A DNA stretch of 64,000 nucleotides from an uncultured Muribaculum sp. (GCA_910578835.1 CAJTSK010000008.1:36507-100506); one strand, 5' to 3'. Shown: positions 10,401 to 19,027, counted from the first letter of the stretch. Made by a program: numbers and translations. The notes: generated by a model not told the origin, from the letters alone.

Positions 10401-10856
10401 TTCGGTCTTATGGGCTCGTTTGTTTTCGCCACAATCGACGGTATCTCCAACAACGTTTACCTCCAGATTGCGCTCATCATGCTTATCGGTCTTCTTGCCA
10501 AGAATGCCATCCTTATCGTTGAGTTTGCGCTTGAACGCCGCCGCACCGGCATGTCAATCGTAAATGCGGCAATCCAGGGTGCATCGGCACGTCTGCGACC
10601 GATTCTCATGACCTCACTTGCACTCGTAATCGGTCTTCTCCCCATGATGTTTGCCCACGGTGTAGGAGCCAACGGTAACCGCGCGCTCGGTACCGGTGCC
10701 ATCGGCGGTATGCTTATCGGTATGGTGCTCCAGGTATTGATAGTGCCTGCACTTTTCGTGGCATTCCAGTATATTCAGGAAAAGATTTCCCCGCTCAAGT
10801 GGGAAGACACCGACAATACCGGTCTGCAATCAGAGATTGAACAATACTCACGCTAA
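7488..10856 (+). CDS. RND multidrug efflux permease (AcrB/HAE1 family)
   Basis: The inner-membrane proton-driven pump. 1122 residues, slightly longer than AcrB, with twelve membrane segments in two halves, each followed by a large periplasmic porter loop. The N-terminus FINRPVLSTVISIFIVLLG and the proton-relay segment LAIAIVVDDAIVVVEAVHA (two adjacent Asp in segment 4) are classic. The second half ends with GLLAKNAILIVEFALERR and GALGTGAIGGML-type motifs. A hydrophobic insert of about 70 residues (TFLFLVATITFMVLGW, then LVVAAICAIITVMGIF) lies between the halves and accounts for most of the extra length. It works with the flanking adaptor and channel genes. Confidence 0.96.
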   Translation: MKLDTFINRPVLSTVISIFIVLLGIIGLTSLPITQYPDLAPPTIRVSTTYTGANAQAVLNSVIAPLEESINGAEGMTYMESTATNTGSADITVYFKQGFNADMAAVDVQNRVAKASNLLPAEVTQVGVQTQKRQTSMLMGVSLYCDNGEYDQTFIDNYMKINVIPQLQRVNGVGDVMSFGADYSMRVWLKPDVMAQYKLMPSDISAALREQNVEAAPGSFGEQGDQSFQYTIKYRGRLTTPEEFGNIVVSANSNGQVLYLKDVAEIELGKVTYGFSNGLNGYPATSAMIFQTAGSNATQIIKDCEKEIDLLSKDLPNGLKFAIPMNNNDFLEASIHEVIKTLIEAFILVFFVTYIFLQDFRSTIIPAIAIPVALIGTFFIMKLIGFSINLITLSALVLAIAIVVDDAIVVVEAVHAKLDVGYKSARKASIDAMNEIGGAIISITLVMMLVFIPVSFMPGTSGVFYQQFGLTMAIAIGLSALNALTLSPALCAVFLKAHDSDASLKERMGDAYSEAAKTMKKRYSSAWKLNLPPVVTFLFLVATITFMVLGWYQFNVIWKLVVAAICAIITVMGIFSDRFKAGFESSYAAVLKQYNKLTKFFINHKITSFGIVAASIAVLVWLMSITPTTLVPDEDTGYLFVMIDMPPGTSQERTSAALDKMDEAILSIPGVKYTQKIMGYSFLAGQGNTYGTFIVKLDDWSERDASRSNQAILGQIYAVTSSIKDGRIVAFAPPMITGYSLTNGFDLKMQDKTGGSIDDFYKIVQNFLGTLMAQPEVQMAYSTFNPTFPQYMVDIDAAKAKQAGISPSTILSTLQGYYGGMYVSNFNRFGKIYRVMMQASPESRVSPETLASIKIRNGAEMASLSNFVTLEKVYGPDLLNRFNMFASISVTGQPAPGYTSGDCLAAVERVAAQTLPQGYGYEYSGMTREEANTSSYATAMIFGLCLLFVYLLLSAQYESYIIPWAVILSIPFGLMGSFVFATIDGISNNVYLQIALIMLIGLLAKNAILIVEFALERRRTGMSIVNAAIQGASARLRPILMTSLALVIGLLPMMFAHGVGANGNRALGTGAIGGMLIGMVLQVLIVPALFVAFQYIQEKISPLKWEDTDNTGLQSEIEQYSR

Positions 10857-10876
10857 CTATAATCGAATACAAGAAT

Positions 10877-12259
10877 ATGTCATTAAATAAAATTTCACGC
10901 GTGGCAATCCTTGCTGTAAGTGTAGCGGCTTTTTCAAGCTGCCACATTTACAACAAGTTTGACATGCCGACCGACACCCCCATAACCGCAGAATATGCCG
11001 AAGCCCGTGACGCTGCAATCGACAGCGCGGCGTTCGGAAACCTCAAGTGGCAGGAAGTGTTCACCGACCCGTTTCTTGCCGAGCTGATTGAGCGCGCCCT
11101 TGTCAACAACAAGGACCTCAACAACGCCAAGCTCAATGTCGACATGGCTCATGCACAGCTCAAGGGAGCGCGTTTGAGCTACCTCCCGTCAGTGGCATTG
11201 ACTCCTAATGGCGCAGGCGCGTCATACGACCACTCAAAGATAAGCTGGACCTACCAGATACCGGTGGCTGTAAGCTGGGAAATCGACCTCTTCGGCAAAT
11301 TGCTTAACGCCGACCGCAAGGCTAAAGCCGCCCTTCTCCAGAGCGAGGCTTACGAGCAGGCTGTACGCTCCCAGATTATAGGCGGCGTCGCCAACTGCTA
11401 CTACACCATCGCAATGCTTGAGAAGCAGCTACAGATAAGCCGTCAGACAGCCGAATCGTGGGCTGAGAGCGTGGAGGTAATGAAAAACCTCAAGCTCGCA
11501 GGTCGCGTCAACGAAAGTGCCGTAGTACAAAGCACCGCCAACTACTACAGCATCCTCGGCTCGATTACCGACCTTGAAGTGTCACTTCATGAGGCAAACA
11601 ACGCCATGTCGCTGCTCATGAACGAGATGCCCCACTCTTGGGACATCCCTGCCGACGCCACATTCACCACTCCGGAGATACTCCGCGAGGGAATACCGAT
11701 GAAAGAGCTTGCCTCACGCCCCGACGTGCGTGCCGCCGAGCAAAGCCTTGCCGCCGCTTACTACACCACCAATCAGGCGCGTGCAGCATTCTACCCCGGC
11801 ATCACCATCTCATCCAACGGCGGATTTACCAACCTTCTCGGCTCGTTCATATCCAACCCCGGAAAATGGTTTATACAGCTTGCCGGACAGCTTACTCAGC
11901 CTATATTTGCCCGCGGACAGCTCATCGCCAATCTTGAAGCCACCAAGGCTCAGCAGGAACAGGCAATGAACAACTTCGAGTACACCCTCCTGAGCGCATC
12001 AGCAGAGGTAAGCGACGCCCTGATGCTCTATACCAAGAGTGGAGAAAAGAGCGGTCTACTTGAAAAGCAGGTAGAAAATCTGGAAAAAACAGTGGAATAT
12101 ACAAAAGAATTGCTATCTTTGAATGGCTCATCCACCTATCTGGAAGTATTGACTGCCCAGCAGGGTCTGCTCTCTGCCCAGATTTCACAGGTCGCCTGCG
12201 AGAATGCAAAGGCACGCGCGGCAATCAATCTCTACCAGTCACTTGGAGGTGGGCGTTAA
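10877..12259 (+). CDS. RND efflux outer-membrane channel lipoprotein (OprM/NodT family)
   Basis: The TolC-like trimeric exit duct of the pump. 460 residues. The signal peptide ends AAFSSC-H (Cys about 23), marking a lipoprotein as in OprM. Two repeats follow, each a long coiled-coil hairpin with a beta segment, e.g. NLKLAGRVNESAVVQS and the family motif ASRPDVRAAEQSLAAAYYTTNQARAAFYP in two parts. It starts 20 bases after the permease stop, and the acyltransferase gene follows 29 bases later with no terminator between, so all four genes are probably one transcript. Confidence 0.95.
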   Translation: MSLNKISRVAILAVSVAAFSSCHIYNKFDMPTDTPITAEYAEARDAAIDSAAFGNLKWQEVFTDPFLAELIERALVNNKDLNNAKLNVDMAHAQLKGARLSYLPSVALTPNGAGASYDHSKISWTYQIPVAVSWEIDLFGKLLNADRKAKAALLQSEAYEQAVRSQIIGGVANCYYTIAMLEKQLQISRQTAESWAESVEVMKNLKLAGRVNESAVVQSTANYYSILGSITDLEVSLHEANNAMSLLMNEMPHSWDIPADATFTTPEILREGIPMKELASRPDVRAAEQSLAAAYYTTNQARAAFYPGITISSNGGFTNLLGSFISNPGKWFIQLAGQLTQPIFARGQLIANLEATKAQQEQAMNNFEYTLLSASAEVSDALMLYTKSGEKSGLLEKQVENLEKTVEYTKELLSLNGSSTYLEVLTAQQGLLSAQISQVACENAKARAAINLYQSLGGGR

Positions 12260-12288
12260 TACCAGTCTAACATCAAAACCACTACACT

Positions 12289-13074
12289 ATGATTAGTCCG
12301 TTATCTTATGTTGACCCGGCTGCCAAAATCGGCAACAACGTAACAATCCATCCATTTGCCTACATCGATGCCGATGTAGAAATAGGCGACGACTGCGAGA
12401 TTATGCCACATGTCAGCATAATCCGAGGCACAAAGATTGGCAAGCACAACAAGATATATCAAGGTGCGATTATCGGCGCCGACCCGCAGGACTTCCGCTG
12501 GAAAGGCGAAAAGACCTATTGCACCATCGGCGACAACAATATAATCCGTGAATACGTAATCATCAACCGTGGCATACGCTCCACAGGCGGGACCACGATA
12601 GGCGACGACTGCTTTATCGCGGCAGAGACCCACATAGGTCATGACTGCCACATCAAGGGCAAGACAGTGCTCGGCAACGGCGTGATGATTGCCGGCGACT
12701 GCACCGTAGGACAATGTACCATCATGTCATCCAACTCAATGCTCCACGAGCGTAGTGAAGTAGGCGACTGGGTACTCATCAAGGGAGGCTGCCGCATAAT
12801 GGGAAATGTACCTCCCTACGTGGTCATTGCCCATAACCCCGCGTCATATTACGGCATAAACGCCGTAATCATGCGCAAGCACGGATTTACCGAAGACCAG
12901 ATTGACGACGTGGCAAAGAGCTACCGCCACGTATATCAGTGTGGCACATCAGTGTTTAACGCGCTGCAACGTATCAAGGCTGACGTGGCTCCGAGCGACA
13001 TCCGCGACAACATCGTGGACTTCATTCAGAATCATGAAATGAAAATCGTAGCCATTCCCAAAGAACTGGAATAA
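12289..13074 (+). CDS. lpxA: LpxA-family acyltransferase (UDP-GlcNAc O-acyltransferase)
   Basis: A left-handed beta-helix protein with hexapeptide repeats from residue 1 to about 190 (IGNNVTIHPFAYI) and a C-terminal helical domain (YGINAVIMRKHGF). LpxA transfers a 3-hydroxyacyl chain from ACP to UDP-GlcNAc, the first step of lipid A synthesis. The catalytic His region (ETHIGHDCHIKG) and IREYVIINRG are present. Compared from memory with E. coli LpxA, the His in the AGH motif is Asp here (AGDCTVG), and the HQF segment reads HERSEVGDW. It may therefore be a divergent or second LpxA with different acyl preference. It sits last in the efflux operon, not in an lpxD-lpxC/fabZ cluster. Confidence 0.8.
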   Translation: MISPLSYVDPAAKIGNNVTIHPFAYIDADVEIGDDCEIMPHVSIIRGTKIGKHNKIYQGAIIGADPQDFRWKGEKTYCTIGDNNIIREYVIINRGIRSTGGTTIGDDCFIAAETHIGHDCHIKGKTVLGNGVMIAGDCTVGQCTIMSSNSMLHERSEVGDWVLIKGGCRIMGNVPPYVVIAHNPASYYGINAVIMRKHGFTEDQIDDVAKSYRHVYQCGTSVFNALQRIKADVAPSDIRDNIVDFIQNHEMKIVAIPKELE

Positions 13075-13102
13075 TAAATCACGACATTTTACATTATTTA
13101 TA

Positions 13103-13145
13103 CAGCCTTGCGACCTCACTCAGTCGCAAGGCTGTTTGTTTTATT
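13103..13145 (+). terminator. Strong terminator ending the efflux/lpxA operon
   Basis: CAGCCTTGCGAC (13103-13114) pairs perfectly with GTCGCAAGGCTG (13123-13134) across an 8-base loop, followed by TTTGTTTTATT. Confidence 0.92.
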
Positions 13146-13166
13146 GGCAGAGATGATTTATCTTTG
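13135..13166 (+). promoter_or_regulatory. Promoter of the lipid kinase gene (TTTG - 20 bp - TATCTTTG)
   Basis: TTTG at 13135-13138 and TATCTTTG at 13159-13166, separated by 20 bases, match the Bacteroidota consensus fully. The -33 box lies in the T-tract of the preceding terminator. The predicted leader is about 20 bases. Confidence 0.8.
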
Positions 13167-13191
13167 TAACATAGAGTAACAGCATATCGAA

Positions 13192-14166
13192 ATGGAGTCC
13201 AAACGAAAACTGCTTCTGATAATAAATCCGGTCTCAGGCATCGGAAGCAAAGACGCAATAGAGACACTTGTCCATGAAAGGCTTGAGCCTCTGGGCTATG
13301 ACATATCAACCGCCTATACCTGTGCGCGCGGCGATGCCACAAGGCTTGCCGGCAAGGCTGTCAGCGAAGGCTTCTACGGGGTAATCGCCGCGGGAGGCGA
13401 CGGCACTGTCAACGAAAGCGCCATAGCCCTCTGCGACACAGATACCGCACTTGGCATAATCCCTTGCGGCTCAGGCAACGGTCTTGCGCGCCACCTCGGC
13501 ATACCCCTTGACCCGCAGCTCGCAACCGACATAATCGCTGAAAACAACCTGTTGAAAAGCGATTACGGGTCGGTCAACGGCAGGCATTTCTTCTGCACAT
13601 TCGGGGTAGGATTTGACGCAGCTGTCAGCAGCAACTTCGCGCGTCAGCGCAAAAGAGGCAAGCTCACCTATCTGAAAAGCGCCATTTCGGAATACATCAA
13701 ATACCACCCGCAGGTCTACACCGTAAGCGCCAACGGCAAGGTACTCACTGAAAAAGCGTTTCTCATAGCGTGTTGCAACGCCTCGCAATATGGCAACAAC
13801 GCCTATATCGCCCCCCACGCCAGCCTTACAGACGGGCTGCTCGACATCACCATCATACACGCAGGCACCCCGCTTGACGAAGCCATGGTAGGTGTCGACC
13901 TGTTTACCGGATACATCAATTCCAACACCCTTATACACACATTCCGTGCGCCGGCAGCGGTAATCTATCGCCAGGAAGAAGGTCCCGCCCACCTCGACGG
14001 TGAACCATTCCACATGGAAGATACAATGGACATTAAGTGTCACCCCAACTCACTTAAGATTTTTGCGCCTTCACGTGAAATAAGATTCCGCCCAATTATC
14101 ACTCCCATAGAGAATATGCTGCGGGAGCTTTCGACCACGATGACGCGTGTATTATGCAGAAAATAG
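13192..14166 (+). CDS. Diacylglycerol/lipid kinase family protein (DagK/YegS-type)
   Basis: A 324-residue soluble kinase of the DAGKc fold, which phosphorylates diacylglycerol or related lipids with ATP. The N-terminal domain has LLIINPVSGIGSK and the nucleotide-binding GGDGTVNESA loop (about residues 68-77), then CGSGNGLARHLG. The C-terminal beta sandwich holds GVGFDAAVS and the conserved DGLLDITI and HLDGEP motifs. The length is normal for this family and no membrane segment is seen. It has its own promoter and lies between two terminated units. The substrate (diacylglycerol, sphingoid base or another lipid) is open; sphingolipid-making Bacteroidales have several members. Confidence 0.9.
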   Translation: MESKRKLLLIINPVSGIGSKDAIETLVHERLEPLGYDISTAYTCARGDATRLAGKAVSEGFYGVIAAGGDGTVNESAIALCDTDTALGIIPCGSGNGLARHLGIPLDPQLATDIIAENNLLKSDYGSVNGRHFFCTFGVGFDAAVSSNFARQRKRGKLTYLKSAISEYIKYHPQVYTVSANGKVLTEKAFLIACCNASQYGNNAYIAPHASLTDGLLDITIIHAGTPLDEAMVGVDLFTGYINSNTLIHTFRAPAAVIYRQEEGPAHLDGEPFHMEDTMDIKCHPNSLKIFAPSREIRFRPIITPIENMLRELSTTMTRVLCRK

Positions 14167-14236
14167 CTCGGTAATTGTGTTTAAAAACATACAATAAGAG
14201 CAATACAATCGTTTTCAATCATTTTTTTGAATATTT

Positions 14237-14268
14237 TTTGCAAGACCAAAAAAAAATCAGTAAAATTG
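14237..14268 (+). promoter_or_regulatory. Promoter of the glycogen operon (TTTG - 20 bp - TAAAATTG)
   Basis: TTTG 14237-14240 and TAAAATTG 14261-14268 (one mismatch to TAnnTTTG) are 20 bases apart. The predicted start is near 14275, about 40 bases before the debranching-enzyme ATG. Confidence 0.6.
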
Positions 14269-14316
14269 TAGCTGTATATATATTTCAACAAATCAAAAAC
14301 ACTAACATACCATACA

Positions 14317-16260
14317 ATGAGTTATCTTAAATTTGATAAAAACCTCATGATTAACCTTGAGCAGTCTCTTTCCAAGGAGATGCTCCGGACCAATCAAGCA
14401 GGCGCTTACCATTGCTCATCAGTCGTAGGGTGCAACACACGCAAGCAGCACGGTCTGCTGGTGATTCCCATCCCCGAGATGGACAATAAGTCATTTGTAA
14501 TGCTGTCGTCGCTTGATGAGACCGTGATACAACACGGCGCCCCGTTTAATCTTGGGTTACACCGCTATTCAGGTGGAGTCTATAGCCCTAACGGACACAA
14601 GTACATTCGTGAATATGACTGTGAGAGCGTTCCACGCACCACTTACCGCGTAGGTGGAGTAATCCTCACCAAGGAGATGGTGTTCATCTCTCAGGAAAAC
14701 CGTATCTTAATCCGTTACACCTTGGTCGACGCACACTCTGCGACCACCTTGCAGTTCCGCCCGTTCCTTGCTTTCCGCGAGTCCAACCAGCTGGTAGTGC
14801 AAAACGACCGCCTAAACCAAAACTACAACGAAATTAAAAACGGTGTCTCTTTCTGCCTTTATGACGGTTTCCCCACTCTCTACATGCAGTTCAGCCACAA
14901 AGCCACATGGGTACCCAACCCCAACTGGTACAACGGCATCGAGTATGTAAAAGACCTTGAGCGAGGCATCCCTTACACTGAGGACCTCTGGGTGCCCGGC
15001 TATTTCGAGATACCCATCAAGAAAGGGGAATCAATTATCTTCTCGGCAGGTGTCGAAGAGATGTCGCCGCGCTCCATGGCCAAGCTATATGAGACAGAAG
15101 TGGCAAGCCGTACATGCCGCACAAGTTTCTACAACTGCTTGAAAAACGCGGCAAAGCAGTTCTATATAAAAGACCAGGACGGTGAATTTATAATCTCAGG
15201 CTATCCCTGGGGTCAGATACGCGCCCGCGATACATTTATCGCACTTCCGGGCACCACCCTCGCCATCAACCATAACGAGGATTTCCACGACATCATGGCT
15301 ACAGCGTCAAAAGCGCTTGAAAATTATATCGAAAACGAGCTGCTCGACCCGCGCATTCATGGCATCGACCTGCCCGACGTGCCTCTTTGGGCAGTATGGA
15401 GCATACAGCAATACGCCAAAACTCTCGGATTTGACGCTGCACGCGAACGCTACATGCCCTTCATAGCCAAAATCCTCAACTGGATTATAGCCGGCGGTCA
15501 CGCCAACCTGCAGGTGGAGACCAGCGGACTCGTGGGCACTACCGGCACCAACACCCCGGTATCGTGGATGAATGTCACCTCCAACGGCTGGCCGCTGATA
15601 CCGCGTTCCGGACTGCTTGTTGAGTTTAACGCGCTATGGTACAACGCCCTGATGTTTGCCTACAACCTCTCTGAAGGCGCAGACTCTTACGCCAAGGACC
15701 GCGAGACATGGCTTACAATCGCCGACCAGGCAAAGCCTGCGTTTATCGACACATTCCTCAACGACTACGGCTACCTTTACGACTATGTCAACGGTCATCA
15801 CGCCGACCTTGCAGTGCGCCCCAACATGGCTATCGCAATCGGTCTCGACTACTCGCCGCTTGACCGTCGCCAGCGCAAGGGCGTGCTCGATGTGGTAACC
15901 CGTGAGCTTCTCACCCCGAAAGGACTCCGCACCCTGTCGCCGAAGAGCTATGGCTATCAGCCCTTCTACGTAGGCTCTCCGGAAGAGCGTGAACGCGCCT
16001 ACCATAATGGACCCGCGCGTCCGTGGCTCATGGGAATGTATGCCGACGCCTACATCAAGGTATTCGGCATGAGCGGAATCAGCTATATCGACCGCATGCT
16101 CATAGGCTTCGAGGATGAAATGAGTCAGAACTGTATTGGCACCATCTCCCAGCTCTACGACGGCAACCCGCCGTTTACCGGAAGAGGCGCTATCTCACAG
16201 GCGACCAATGTCGCAGAAGTGCTCCGCACCCTGCGTAATCTTAAAAAATTAAACGTGTAA
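14317..16260 (+). CDS. Glycogen debranching enzyme (amylo-alpha-1,6-glucosidase type)
   Basis: A 647-residue cytoplasmic enzyme expected to remove alpha-1,6 branches of glycogen. The N-terminal glycogen-debranching domain (to about residue 230) begins with the typical TNQAGAYHCSSVVGCNTRK..HGLLV. The C-terminal (alpha/alpha)6 barrel of the amylo-1,6-glucosidase/GH133 type holds SGYPWGQIRARDTFIALPG, and the PVSWMNVT and GRGAISQATNVAEVLR segments near the end. No signal peptide. First of three genes (10- and 39-base gaps) with a GT4 glucosyltransferase and a GH57 enzyme, a Bacteroidales arrangement for storage-glucan turnover. Confidence 0.92.
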   Translation: MSYLKFDKNLMINLEQSLSKEMLRTNQAGAYHCSSVVGCNTRKQHGLLVIPIPEMDNKSFVMLSSLDETVIQHGAPFNLGLHRYSGGVYSPNGHKYIREYDCESVPRTTYRVGGVILTKEMVFISQENRILIRYTLVDAHSATTLQFRPFLAFRESNQLVVQNDRLNQNYNEIKNGVSFCLYDGFPTLYMQFSHKATWVPNPNWYNGIEYVKDLERGIPYTEDLWVPGYFEIPIKKGESIIFSAGVEEMSPRSMAKLYETEVASRTCRTSFYNCLKNAAKQFYIKDQDGEFIISGYPWGQIRARDTFIALPGTTLAINHNEDFHDIMATASKALENYIENELLDPRIHGIDLPDVPLWAVWSIQQYAKTLGFDAARERYMPFIAKILNWIIAGGHANLQVETSGLVGTTGTNTPVSWMNVTSNGWPLIPRSGLLVEFNALWYNALMFAYNLSEGADSYAKDRETWLTIADQAKPAFIDTFLNDYGYLYDYVNGHHADLAVRPNMAIAIGLDYSPLDRRQRKGVLDVVTRELLTPKGLRTLSPKSYGYQPFYVGSPEERERAYHNGPARPWLMGMYADAYIKVFGMSGISYIDRMLIGFEDEMSQNCIGTISQLYDGNPPFTGRGAISQATNVAEVLRTLRNLKKLNV

Positions 16261-16270
16261 ATTCGTTACC

Positions 16271-17533
16271 ATGAAAGCGTTAATGTTCGGGTGGGAATTT
16301 CCACCCCATATTCTTGGCGGACTCGGCACCGCCAGCTACGGTCTCACAAAAGGCATGTGGGAATGTGGCAACATGGATATCACGTTTGTGATACCCAAGC
16401 CCTTTGGAGATGAAGACAAGAGTTTTGCCAAGATAATAGGTGCGTCGCAGGTGCCTGTGGCATGGCGCGACGTAAGCCGCGAATATGTAGAAAGCCGTAT
16501 CGGCAGCGTGATGAGCCCCGACGAATATTTCCGTCTGCGCGACCATATCTACGCCGACTTCAACTACATGCGTCTCAACGACCTCGGCTGCATCGAGTTC
16601 TCCGGCCGTTATCCCGACAACCTGCTTGAAGAAATCAACAATTACTCTATTTGCGCCGGCGTGATTGCCCGCACCGAGGAGTTTGATGTAATTCACTCCC
16701 ACGACTGGCTCACCTATCCTGCCGGCATCCATGCCAAGCAGGTGACAGGAAAGCCGCTGGTGATTCACGTTCACGCCACTGACTTTGACCGCTCTCGCGG
16801 CAATGTCAACCCCACCGTGTATAACATCGAGCGCGACGGCATGCTTCACGCCGACCATATAATCACGGTAAGTAACCTGACACGCAACACAGTAATCGAA
16901 AAATACGGTATCGACCCGGCAAAGGTAACCACTGTTCACAACGCCGTCACCCCTCTTAGCGAGGAGCTGCTAAACGTCAATCCTCCGCGCTCCAAGGAGA
17001 AAGTGGTGACCTTCCTTGGACGTATCACCATGCAGAAAGGTCCCGAATATTTTGTCGAGGCTGCCGCAAGGGTATTGAAAAACAACCACAATGTGCGCTT
17101 CGTAATGGCAGGAAGCGGTGACATGATGGAGAAAATGATTACTCTCGCCGCCGAGCGCGGTATCGCTGACCGGTTTCACTTCCCCGGCTTCCAGAAAGGC
17201 AAGCAGGTATATGAGATGCTCAAGGCAAGTGATGTCTACGTCATGCCGTCAGTGTCGGAGCCATTCGGTATATCGCCGCTTGAGGCGATGCAGATGGGTG
17301 TGCCGTCAATCATATCCAAGCAGAGCGGATGTGCCGAAATCCTCACCAATGTAATCAAGACCGACTACTGGGACATCGATGCAATGGCAGATGCCATCTA
17401 CTCGATTGTCACCTACCCCGCCATGTATGCACAGCTGCAGGAAGACGGGCTAAACGAGGTCAACCAGATTACCTGGGACAAGGCAGGAGCGAAAGTTATC
17501 GACATCTATAACAAGGTGCTCCATAGAAATTAA
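16271..17533 (+). CDS. GT4-type glycosyltransferase, probable glycogen/alpha-glucan synthase
   Basis: 420 residues, GT-B fold. The N-terminal domain begins MKALMFGWEFPPHILGG, with the Gly-rich acceptor loop (LGGLGTASYGL) of the glycogen synthase/GT4 group. The C-terminal domain has VVTFLGRITMQKGPEYFVEAA, GSGDMMEKM and the donor-binding E-x7-E motif (SEPFGISPLEAMQMG). Its place between the debranching enzyme and GH57 genes suggests that it extends alpha-1,4-glucan from a nucleotide-glucose. It is shorter than, and different from, the GT5 GlgA type. The donor (UDP- or ADP-glucose) is not determined by sequence. Confidence 0.87.
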   Translation: MKALMFGWEFPPHILGGLGTASYGLTKGMWECGNMDITFVIPKPFGDEDKSFAKIIGASQVPVAWRDVSREYVESRIGSVMSPDEYFRLRDHIYADFNYMRLNDLGCIEFSGRYPDNLLEEINNYSICAGVIARTEEFDVIHSHDWLTYPAGIHAKQVTGKPLVIHVHATDFDRSRGNVNPTVYNIERDGMLHADHIITVSNLTRNTVIEKYGIDPAKVTTVHNAVTPLSEELLNVNPPRSKEKVVTFLGRITMQKGPEYFVEAAARVLKNNHNVRFVMAGSGDMMEKMITLAAERGIADRFHFPGFQKGKQVYEMLKASDVYVMPSVSEPFGISPLEAMQMGVPSIISKQSGCAEILTNVIKTDYWDIDAMADAIYSIVTYPAMYAQLQEDGLNEVNQITWDKAGAKVIDIYNKVLHRN

Positions 17534-17572
17534 TCAAACACGAAAAAAATAACTATCAAATAAACCAAGCTC

Positions 17573-19012
17573 ATGAAAGCTATCTGTTTTTATTTCCAGA
17601 TTCATCAACCGTTCCGCCTTAAAAGATACCGTTTCTTTGACATAGGTAACGACCATTACTACTACGATGACTTTGCAAATGACGACATAATCACACGTAT
17701 CGCACATCGCAGTTATATACCCGCCGCAGAGACCCTGCTTCGCATGATTGAAAATTCCGACGGCAAGTTCCGTTGCGCGTTCTCTATCACCGGCACAGCC
17801 CTGGAGCAGTGTGAGCAATATGTGCCCGAATTCATTGACATTCTCAAGAAACTCGCTGATACCGGCAAGGTGGAATTCCTCGCCGAGACTTATGCCCACT
17901 CTCTTTCATCGCTCGTCGACCCGGAAGAGTTTGCAGCACAGGTACGCCTTCACGACGAGAAGATTTACGAGCTGTTTGGTCAGCATCCCAAGGTGCTCCG
18001 CAACACCGAGCTTATCTACTGCGACGAGATGGCACCGATGATTTACGAAATGGGCTACAAGGGATGCATCACCGAGGGCGCAAAGCATATCCTCGGATGG
18101 AAATCACCCAACTATGTATATGCAGCGGCATCATGCCCCAAGCTCAAGCTTCTCCTGAAAAACGACAAGCTTAGCGATGACATCTCATTCCGCTTCAGCA
18201 ACCCCGACTGGGACTCTTATCCCCTGACTGCCGACAAATATGTCGACTGGATTGCGTCAACTCCCGCCGAAGAGCAGGTAATCAACCTGTTCATGAGCCT
18301 TGACACATTCGGTGAACTTCAGCCCAGGGAAAGCGGTATATTCCAGTTCCTCGAAGCAATTCCCCGCTTCGCAGCAGAGCGTGGCATTGATTTCTGGACA
18401 CCCTCGGAAATAGTGTCAAAATGCAAGGCTGTCGACACCCTCAGCGTACTTCACCCCATCTCCTGGGCTGACGAGGCTCGCGACACCACTGCATGGCTCG
18501 GCAACAAGCTCCAGAACGAAGCGTTCAACAAGCTATACTCTGTATCAGAGCGTGTGCGCCTCTGCTCCGACCGCCGTCTGAAACAGGACTGGGCTTACCT
18601 ACAGGCTTCCGACCACTTCTTCTACATGTCGACAAAACATATGAACGACGGTGCCGTACACGCCATGTTCAGCCCCTACGAAACCCCGTTCCAGGCGTTC
18701 ACCAACTACATGAACGTGCTTGCCGACTTTATCGTGCGCGTGGAAGAGCAATACCCGCTCTCTATCGAAAATGAAGAGCTTAACTCTCTTCTTACCACGA
18801 TACGCAACCAGGCTACGGAAATCGAGGTGCTCAACAAGGAGGTTGCCTCAATGCGCAACAATCTTGAGCATTACAACGAAGAGCACGCCAAGCGCGAAGC
18901 CCTCGCTGAAGGTAAAGCCGAAGAAAAAGAGGTGAAGAAGACCGCAAAGAAGGCAGCAACCAAGAAACCCGCAGCTAAAAAAGCGACTACAAAGAAAAAA
19001 GACGCAGAATAA
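17573..19012 (+). CDS. GH57 family alpha-amylase/glucanotransferase with a Lys-rich tail
   Basis: 479 residues, cytoplasmic. The GH57 N-terminal motif FYFQIHQPFRL and later SFSITGTALEQ-like, EFLAETYAHS and FMSLDTFGELQP segments mark the retaining (beta/alpha)7 barrel. The Glu in LAETYAHS and the Asp in LDTFGE stand where the catalytic pair is expected. Likely roles are alpha-1,4-glucan hydrolysis or transfer in glycogen metabolism with the two preceding genes. After about residue 400 there is a predicted coiled coil, then a 30-residue tail of Lys/Ala/Thr (KKTAKKAATKKPAAKKATT) resembling histone H1-like tails, unusual for an amylase. A terminator follows. Confidence 0.9.
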   Translation: MKAICFYFQIHQPFRLKRYRFFDIGNDHYYYDDFANDDIITRIAHRSYIPAAETLLRMIENSDGKFRCAFSITGTALEQCEQYVPEFIDILKKLADTGKVEFLAETYAHSLSSLVDPEEFAAQVRLHDEKIYELFGQHPKVLRNTELIYCDEMAPMIYEMGYKGCITEGAKHILGWKSPNYVYAAASCPKLKLLLKNDKLSDDISFRFSNPDWDSYPLTADKYVDWIASTPAEEQVINLFMSLDTFGELQPRESGIFQFLEAIPRFAAERGIDFWTPSEIVSKCKAVDTLSVLHPISWADEARDTTAWLGNKLQNEAFNKLYSVSERVRLCSDRRLKQDWAYLQASDHFFYMSTKHMNDGAVHAMFSPYETPFQAFTNYMNVLADFIVRVEEQYPLSIENEELNSLLTTIRNQATEIEVLNKEVASMRNNLEHYNEEHAKREALAEGKAEEKEVKKTAKKAATKKPAAKKATTKKKDAE

Positions 19013-19027
19013 TCAACAGCTGAAATC

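Noticed and set aside
16280..16939. 219-codon antisense ORF inside the GT4 gene
   Set aside because: Mirror frame of a strongly conserved gene, with no family resemblance or start context of its own.
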